In this document: positions 55,851 through 64,000 of the stretch, piece by piece
How the letters are laid out: every line of letters starts with the position of its first letter
How positions within the stretch are numbered: position 1 is the first letter of the stretch
NCBI GenBank assembly: GCA_008477525.1
Contig: SPDT01000005.1
Span: 1,612,001-1,676,000, forward strand
DNA from: Hypomyces perniciosus
Lineage: Eukaryota > Ascomycota > Sordariomycetes > Hypocreales > Hypocreaceae
Length of the DNA: 64,000 bases
Reading direction: 5' to 3'
Made by a program: the position numbers and the translations under genes
The notes under the pieces: model-generated
Database searches by the model: none
Seen by the model: only the letters and a program-made list of their open reading frames with translations
What the model was told of the DNA's origin: nothing

Positions 55851-57303
55851 ATGCCCCGTCCATCCCCGAGAAAACGAAAAACTGTCAACTACAACGAAGA
55901 TGACAACGAAAAGACGATAACTTCGAATAGTGACACCCGGAAACTTACCGCGAAGGCTAAGCAAGTTGCTTCCAAGGCAGCTTCTAAGCGCAAGGCGGAT
56001 TCGGAGACCGAAGCTGAAGAGCCAATCCAGGCCCCTAAGACTGCGAAGAAACGAAAAACAAAGGGAAAAGAGGAGGACAATATGCCGCTAGCAGAACGGA
56101 CTGTCGTGTCTTCCTTGAGGAAGGCTATGTACATTGGCGCACATGTCAGCGCCGCAGGAGGTTGGAGCATCTTAACACTAGCAACACTGATTCGAAAATG
56201 ATCTGCTAACCCTTTTTTTTTAAATCTTTGTAGGAGTACAAAATGCTGTGACGAATGCTGTTCAGATCGGCGCCAATTCGTTCGCCTTGTTCCTCAAATC
56301 TCAGCGCAAGTGGAACAACCCCCCCATTGCTCCCGATGCGAAGAACGGCTTCATTAGCCAATGTAAAGAGCATAGCTACAGTGCCGCTGAACATGCGCTC
56401 CCCCATGGCTCCTATCTTGTCAATCTTGCACAAGCCGATGAAACCAAGGCCCGTCAAGCCTATGACAGCTTTGTCGACGACCTGAGCAGATGCGAGCAGC
56501 TTGGTATCAAGCTGTACAACTTCCATCCTGGCTCTTCCGGAAGCGACACCAAGGCCGCAGCAATCAAGCGCATTGCCGCTCAGCTGAACAAATCCCACAA
56601 AGCTACCAAGACAGTTGTGACAGTACTGGAGAACATGGCGGGCAGTGGCAATGTGATTGGATCCACCTGGGAAGATCTGCGGGACATTATTGCGTTGGTC
56701 GACGATAAGTCCCGTGTGGGAGTTTGCATCGATACCTGCCATGCCTTTGCCGCAGGTTATGATCTACGTTCAGCGGAGACCTTCAAGGAAACAATTGATT
56801 CGTTCAACGAGATTGTTGGTTCCGAGTATCTGAAAGCGTTTCACTGTACGTCTCAGACCTACGGCTCTCATGCCTAGCGCTATATGTACTGACCACGACT
56901 AGTAAACGACAGCAAAGCACCATTGAACTCCAATAGGGACCTGCACGCCAACATTGGAACCGGCTTCCTAGGCTTACGAGCCTTTCACAACGTAATGAAT
57001 CACGAGGCATTCCGGAATATGCCTATGGTTTTAGAAACGCCAATTGACAGAAAGGGACCCGATGGCAAGGTCGTCGAAGATAAGCAAGTCTGGGCGGACG
57101 AAATCAAGCTACTAGAAAGCCTCATCGACATGGACACAGAGACTGAGGAGTTCCGCAAATTAGAAAAGGAGCTTCAAGACAGAGGAGCCGACGAGAGGAA
57201 AAAAATACAAGAACAAGTCAATAAAAAGTTGCAAAAGGGTGCCAAGAAGGGCAAGGCAGCACCAAAAAAGAAGAAGGTTGCGAGTGATGATGAGAGCGAG
57301 TAA
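55851..57303 (+). CDS. APN1: Apurinic/apyrimidinic endonuclease, endonuclease IV family (APN1)
   Basis: Class II AP endonuclease of base-excision repair, cutting 5' to abasic sites with a trinuclear zinc centre. Three exons: 55851-56160, 56234-56845 and 56903-57303, phases consistent, 440 residues. The N-terminal 85 residues are Lys/Arg/Ala-rich (TAKKRKTKGK), a likely nuclear localisation region. The core begins MYIGAHVSAAGG (first zinc His) and continues NAVQIGANSFALFLKSQRKW and KLYNFHPGSSGSD. VLENMAGSGN and GVCIDTCHAFAAGYD carry metal ligands, as does the spliced FHLNDSKAPLNSNRDLHANI. The C-terminus has a second basic Lys-rich tail, possibly for nuclear or mitochondrial sorting. Confidence 0.95.
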
Positions 57304-57664
57304 ATAGGGTACTAGGGGATACGGTTCTATCGACACGATAATAATCAATGTAATATTCATTATAAATGATCGATCATACGTGTATCGAGGCGTAAACAAG
57401 CAAATTAATGCAACGACATGTATTGCGCCACATTATACAAGTGAATGCCGATATCAAGCAGTCCTCTAGACACCAGGCCGCTTAAACTTGCCCAATTCTC
57501 AAGTAGACAAACAGAGAGGTATCGTTCTCCAACCCGGCCTATAAATCTGTCTTTCCAAAACGCCTAATCCCATCTTTCACAAGCAGACCGGCCCCAGCCT
57601 TCCCGTCCCAACATCATGACTCATCAACGGCTTCTCGCAAGAGCCGCATCATAAACAAGCAATT
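57304..57664. other. Convergent 3' spacer between APN1 and BUB1
   Basis: 361 bp between the two stop codons, AT-rich at 57330-57370, with no supported gene. Confidence 0.5.
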
Positions 57665-60600
57665 TTACTTGCGGCTCTTTGCAAATGTTTCTACCCTTCC
57701 TATTGCAGACTTGAGACCCACGCCTCTCTCGCAGTTGGCCTCAAGCCAGGCCTCCATACGCTCACGAATGCCCCTCATCGACTTGACCACAGGCATCTTG
57801 CCTCCATCCTCAATCCCAATGAACGACGTCGGGTTCAGCAGCACCTCGAAGCAGTCAGACCAGATATCCGTCTGCCAGTATCGTTTCAGACTCTCTCTAA
57901 TTTTGTACTTGCGACCTGCACGACCGAGCCCGCCCTGATCGCACCGCACGCTCTCAATATACTTGCCAAAGAGAAGGCAATGAATAATACCCGCGAGTCC
58001 GTAGTAGTCGATCTGCCATGTCCACGGTCGGCCCTCTCGCATTTCTGGGCAATCCTGTGCTGACGTCATCCAGTCCGCAATAAACTCCACATCGGGGATA
58101 AATGCTCTCATGTCAATACCACGGCCGAAGTCAATGAGAATGACTCCTCGTGACGCCCAGCCGCCGCTGCCGTCGGGGCACCACTGACTAGAGAGGGCCT
58201 GATCAGATCCAAGCATCGATGTGGCGTCTAGTCGCAGTAGACAGTTGTCAGGCTTCAGGTCACCGTGCAGGACACCCTTGGAGTGAAGAGCTTCGACAGT
58301 GCGCATGAGCTCAACAGTGAAGAATATGGCCAACTGCTCATCCATAACACCAGAAGGCTCGGCGCGGAAGAAGTTGATAACATCGAGCAGAGTACCGTGG
58401 GGGTGGTAGGGCAGGAAGAGAAACGCTTCATCTTGATAGAGGTGCATCTCATGGGCGTACGAAAGTGAAGCCGTCGCTCGGTGTTGCGGTCCAAGACGTG
58501 TGTGAGCCACGCGCATCATGTAAAACTCCCACGAAGTTGGCGGGGACTCCATCTTGAGTGCTTCGACAGTGGCTCGGTGATTGATTGCAAACGCTCCCTT
58601 GCCCATTGCCACAGCTCCGTTCTCTTGATCGTCTTCCACTTCATCCAGAGCCAAGTTCTCTACCAGATAAACGGGAGCAAAAGCACCAGCGCCTAATTCC
58701 CGCTTCACGCTGTAATTGGATGAAGAGCCAGGGAATTCAATGACCACCGGAGATGGTAGCGGCCCTGTCTTATCTGCTCCGCCTTTCGCAGCTTTGCTGA
58801 GGGCTTTTGCAAACTTGCGGATCTCACTACCGCGCTCATACCTCTCTTGTCGGTGGTCATGGAAGCCAGGGTATGCCGACAAGGGCGGTTGAATATTTGC
58901 TAAGATTTGTTGACGCACAGGTTCATCAACGGGGCTGCACTGAGAATCCTTGATAACGGGTCCCTTCGGCGGCAGCGGCTTATTGACCCCCCCCTTACTC
59001 AATGCCACAGCTGCTTTTGAAGCCAAGGGTTTCCGGACTGATGAAGCTGGCCTCTCTTCAGTGAGAATCTCTCTCAAAGGGCTGCTCAAGGACTCAAGGT
59101 CCGATTCCTCATCAATCGGTGTTGAACTCAAATCACGCTTGCAGGGTGTCTTGAAGTGCTCAGCCCGCTCCACATCGACGTCAAGAGACGACTCTGTTCT
59201 CTCGGTGATAGGTGTCATGAAAGGGAGTCTATTGTTGGCTACTTCAGCCGGGTCCCTATACGGCCGAGTTGGTGGCTCGTAATCCTCTGGCGGAATAGGA
59301 ATAAAGATGGTACGGGTTCTTGGTGGTGACGCCTCTGTGAGTAGCAGTTGCTCTGTATCGTCATCTGAAGCTTCTGACGGTGCGCCAGTGTCGATCAGAT
59401 CAGACGCTTGAGTCTCATTGGCATCACCCCCCTCCTCGTCCGCCCCATAGCCTGGAATATGTTTGCGGGCGGAGAAGTCTGACCATTCACTTACGCTCTT
59501 GGCATCAGAATTCTCATCGTCACCATGCTCGCTTGGCTCAATCTGCCTCGTGGTGCCGGTGCTCTCGCCGTCGGTTGTATAGTCACCATCCGACTCATAG
59601 TCATCATCATCCCCGCTCTCATCACCCTCCGGGGGATTCGACTTGAGTGGTGCATTGAATATTTCGTATATATCATCTGTGGCCGCCCTTGTGTGAAGCG
59701 TCATTGTCGGCTCAGAAGTGTTCTTCTTGCGAAGTTTTGGTCTCGAGGGGGAATCCAGTTTTGCTTTGACTGTAGGATATTAGCAGCTGAATGGTGTTGG
59801 AGGATAAGAACATGGCCGGGCGACTCACTAATCTGCGTCTCGTTGAATTCCATAACCTTCTTCTTCCTACCGGCTCGAGGCTCCCGAGGTTGATCCCTTA
59901 CCGCGCCATTCTCATCAAACAGAAGAGGGTCCTGGTGAATGACCAGCTTTTCAGCCGTTTTCTTGCTGATCTGTTCGATTTCATGGAGTGGTACCGGTAC
60001 CATCGTATCCGGGATGACATTCTCATCTATAAACTCATCGTCCCACGAGTGATCGAGCCAGCCACGGTTCATAGCCATTATCTCTTCAAAACTTAACTCG
60101 GTTCCGAGCTCTTCAGGGGTAGGGTAAATAGCTGCGAGGTCAACAAAAATGTACTCTCTTTTCCCTGTTTGTGGATGCACGGTTACTTGATGCTTTGACG
60201 GAACAACGACAATGTTCTGTATTTGAGAGAGAGACTGAATTACATAAACACATCAGACATCAATACATTAGTCCTATTTTCATCAACAACTAGGCGTATC
60301 GAGGGATAGGGAAGAACATACCGTGTCCCTAAATACTGACAGCTTAGCAGCACCAGGCTTTTTGCCACCTGCCTTCAGCGTCTCCCCTGCCCACGGCTTT
60401 GGCTCCATAGCGTTTTCCTTCTTGCGGTCACCAAGTGATCCGATAGTATCCCAGCCCTTAGATTCTGTATCCCTCGAGGACAGAGCCGATGGTTTAGCGT
60501 CTGCATCGGAAAAGATGGCCAGCTTGGATTTGGTTGGCCTAGATGAGGTGCCTCCAACGCCGCTGTTTTGTCTGGGGGCTTGGGGGTCCGCTGGCCGTGC

Positions 60601-61311
60601 AGAGGCACCAAAGGGGTCCGTCTTGGCTGCCAGTGCCGGCCGGATGGTCGGGAGGGCTGGGGATGACGGCTCAGTTAAGGTGTCTGCCTGCTGGGCAAGT
60701 CTCTGTTCGAACTCCTTGAACTTGCGCAGAAGCCTCTGGACAGGACGAGCCTCCCTCTCGATGCCGAGTTGATACACTTCTTCAGCTTGCGCCCACCTGC
60801 CTGCTCCTTCCAGCCACGCAGCGTATTCTTCGTAGAATAGCGCAAGGTTCTCGCCGATACCGTGTCGAGACAGGAACATGTATGTCTCACGTGGTGAGTC
60901 GGAGAAGAATTGAATGTAGTGCATCCAGAGCTTCAGGTATCTCGGGTCGTTCTTGTACTGAGACGAGCCGACAAACGTCTTCGTCGCGCGTTCGAGCACA
61001 GTGTGCAGTTGCGACTGAGGTGTCGCCTGTGCTGATGGATAGGCATCGAGAGTCCATCGCACATATCGATCAAATACGTCTAAGGGATCATCCGACTCTG
61101 AAAGGTTTTGGATCTCCGCCTCATACTCGGCACGGATACAGTCGTTGACATTCTTCGTATCCGTCGGTGTTGGCGTTGCGAGTGGTTGAAGAGGGGAGGG
61201 CGAGAATATCTCTGCCAGCTTCTTTGCAGAACGCCCTCCAGGCAGGGACTGGATGTTCTCCTTCTGGTCCTCGATCACATCGAAGTTGATCAATTCATCC
61301 GACCCCGCCAT
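57665..61311 (-). CDS. BUB1: Spindle-checkpoint kinase BUB1
   Basis: Mitotic checkpoint kinase acting at kinetochores. Three exons: 61311-60322, 60234-59829 and 59769-57665, phases consistent, 1166 residues. A KEN-box-like DQKENIQ lies at residue 17. The Mad3/BUB1 TPR-like region 1 spans about residues 60-215 (VFDRYVRWTLDAYPSAQ, LWMHYIQFFSDSPRETY, ALFYEEYAAWLEGAGRW). The middle is disordered and acidic. The kinase domain (about 815-1160) has a glycine loop RELGAGAFAPVYLVE, EALKMESPPT with the candidate ATP Lys, HGDLKPDNCLL and LIDFGRGIDM. Catalytic residues look intact. The arrangement, TPR region plus KEN plus full kinase in one chain, is BUB1/BubR1-like. The gene converges on APN1. Confidence 0.93.
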
Positions 61312-62236
61312 GTTGTGTTTCTGTTCTCGTCGACCGAGAGAGACCTCGACTATTCACGACAGGACTGATCGCCGAGGGCCGTTAGGGCGGACGATATACT
61401 GTGGCAGTTAGTTGAACATATATATGTTGATTGCAGTCTAATCCACAAGATTCGTGTCCTATGTTGATGCCCACTAGTATCAACACCGCCTTTGATTGGC
61501 GTTGTGTCTCTCCAGTTAGGGTTGCCGTGGTGATAGAATCGGGGTGATGTATGCGTTTGGAGTACATTGGCTGCCACCAAATAATAGCCTATATATCAAG
61601 TACCAGTCAACTGGCTCAGCACAAACACAGGTAAGTACCAAGTACTCTGTAGGAACTCCGTGCTACGAAGTACACTTGTATCACCATAATCACCCCGTTA
61701 CTACTTACTGCCTTTTGGAAATACTCTCAACAGCGAACTCTTCACTTCTCTATACTAGGTACGAAGTACTAATAAGCAGTACAGTTATCGGAAGAACGAA
61801 AGCCACCTCTTTAGTCCGTGTTTGGAGGTGCTGTCTGGCGCCGATCTCCACCAATGTCACTCTGATATCGGTACGTACCATTCCGAAATCCCCTCTGCGG
61901 GTTTGACTCAGCATGTCATGGACTCGCAAGTAGCATTTCTTGAGCCCTGCACGAAGTAAAGACCAAGGAAATGGCGGTCACTTTGAAATCTTGAGACTAC
62001 AAGTAAGGTAATAACCGTACGAGTACTTAGGGTGGTCGGAATATTCACAAACATCGCGGTATGCTAATGTGAATACATTATCTTTTGTTTTACTTTCTTT
62101 GAGTCATTTCTCCAGCTACCCATAATTGCGTTTCCCTTGCCCATTAACTTTTTCTCCGGCTTTTACCGCCTACCATCTTTCTCCTTTCTGTGGCGATGTT
62201 GAGCATTCCCAACCTTGTTTCGCGTGCACAAAGTAT
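61312..62236. other. Spacer between BUB1 and enolase
   Basis: 925 bp without a supported gene. It is the BUB1 upstream region (left) and the enolase 3' flank (right). Short palindromes (ctacgaagtac, gtacgaagtacta) lie at 61663-61672 and 61752-61785. Confidence 0.5.
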
Positions 62237-63775
<1,539 letters not shown>

Positions 63776-64000
63776 TTTCAAATGTGGTTATGATATGAGC
63801 TACTTTGATTCTAGTCGTGGTCTGCAGCGTTAGCAATTGTCTCTCTTGACTCAGGTAAAGGTAGTGTCTATATTGGTGGTCGACTCCAAGCTTGAGAACA
63901 AGCACTGCCATCAAGGTCTTGACACAGCTTTTTGCAGGTCTCCTCATGTGAGATTAATGAGTTGATCTAAAGGAGATGGGAGATGCTGAGAATATCCCTC
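63776..64000. other. Enolase upstream region at the window edge
   Basis: 225 bp of enolase promoter and leader. No other gene is visible before the window ends. Confidence 0.5.

Overview
The window is nuclear DNA of a filamentous ascomycete (Pezizomycotina). Genes are short and densely packed on both strands. Spliceosomal introns are about 50-75 nt, with GTAAGT-like donors and CTAAC/CTGAC-like branch points. Several families are typical of moulds: a velvet regulator (VelB), a SUN-family wall protein, a Ste11/FMF-1-like HMG-box factor and a PAR32-like DUF3602 protein. A sordariomycete, perhaps hypocrealean, is my best guess, but that rests on remembered protein character, not on a search. No operons, CRISPR arrays, rRNA or convincing tRNA genes were seen.

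Layout. 1.0-11.3 kb is a run of minus-strand genes: MSH5 (meiotic MutS homologue), EMC5, an HMG-box factor and a DDT/WHIM-like PHD-finger protein. 11.3-13.0 kb is an AT-rich, gene-free spacer with a MITE-like inverted-repeat element. 13.0-19.6 kb holds the large calcium channel gene CCH1. 20.5-29.5 kb carries a small unknown protein, HIS1, velB, a DUF3602 protein, HEM12 and EMC6. 29.6-46.4 kb carries a GTPBP1/2-like GTPase, SEC9, a Dhr2-like DEAH helicase, SDHAF3/ACN9, an HPM1-like histidine methyltransferase, an ING protein (YNG2-like), the class I histone deacetylase HOS2 and a SUN-family protein. 46.4-50.9 kb is a 4.5 kb gene-free island. 50.9-63.8 kb has a C2H2 factor, a DGAT2 acyltransferase, AP endonuclease APN1, the checkpoint kinase BUB1 and enolase.

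How the genes relate. This is a housekeeping region, not a biosynthetic or defence cluster. Loosely recurring themes are chromatin and transcription (PHD protein, ING protein, HOS2, VelB, HMG, C2H2), ER membrane biogenesis (EMC5 and EMC6, subunits of one complex, 24 kb apart), and chromosome or DNA maintenance (MSH5, BUB1, APN1).

Most notable observations. (1) MSH5 has an in-frame TAG at 2708-2710 inside an otherwise continuous, correctly phased reading frame. (2) CCH1 has a one-base excess in a T6 run at about 14022-14027 that breaks an otherwise perfectly phased gene. (3) The spacers are littered with short palindromes of the type TACGAAGTA and TACGGAGTA. These look like TA-flanked transposon excision footprints, and the MITE-like element at 12199-12678 has matching termini. 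I did not find an undescribed multi-gene system.
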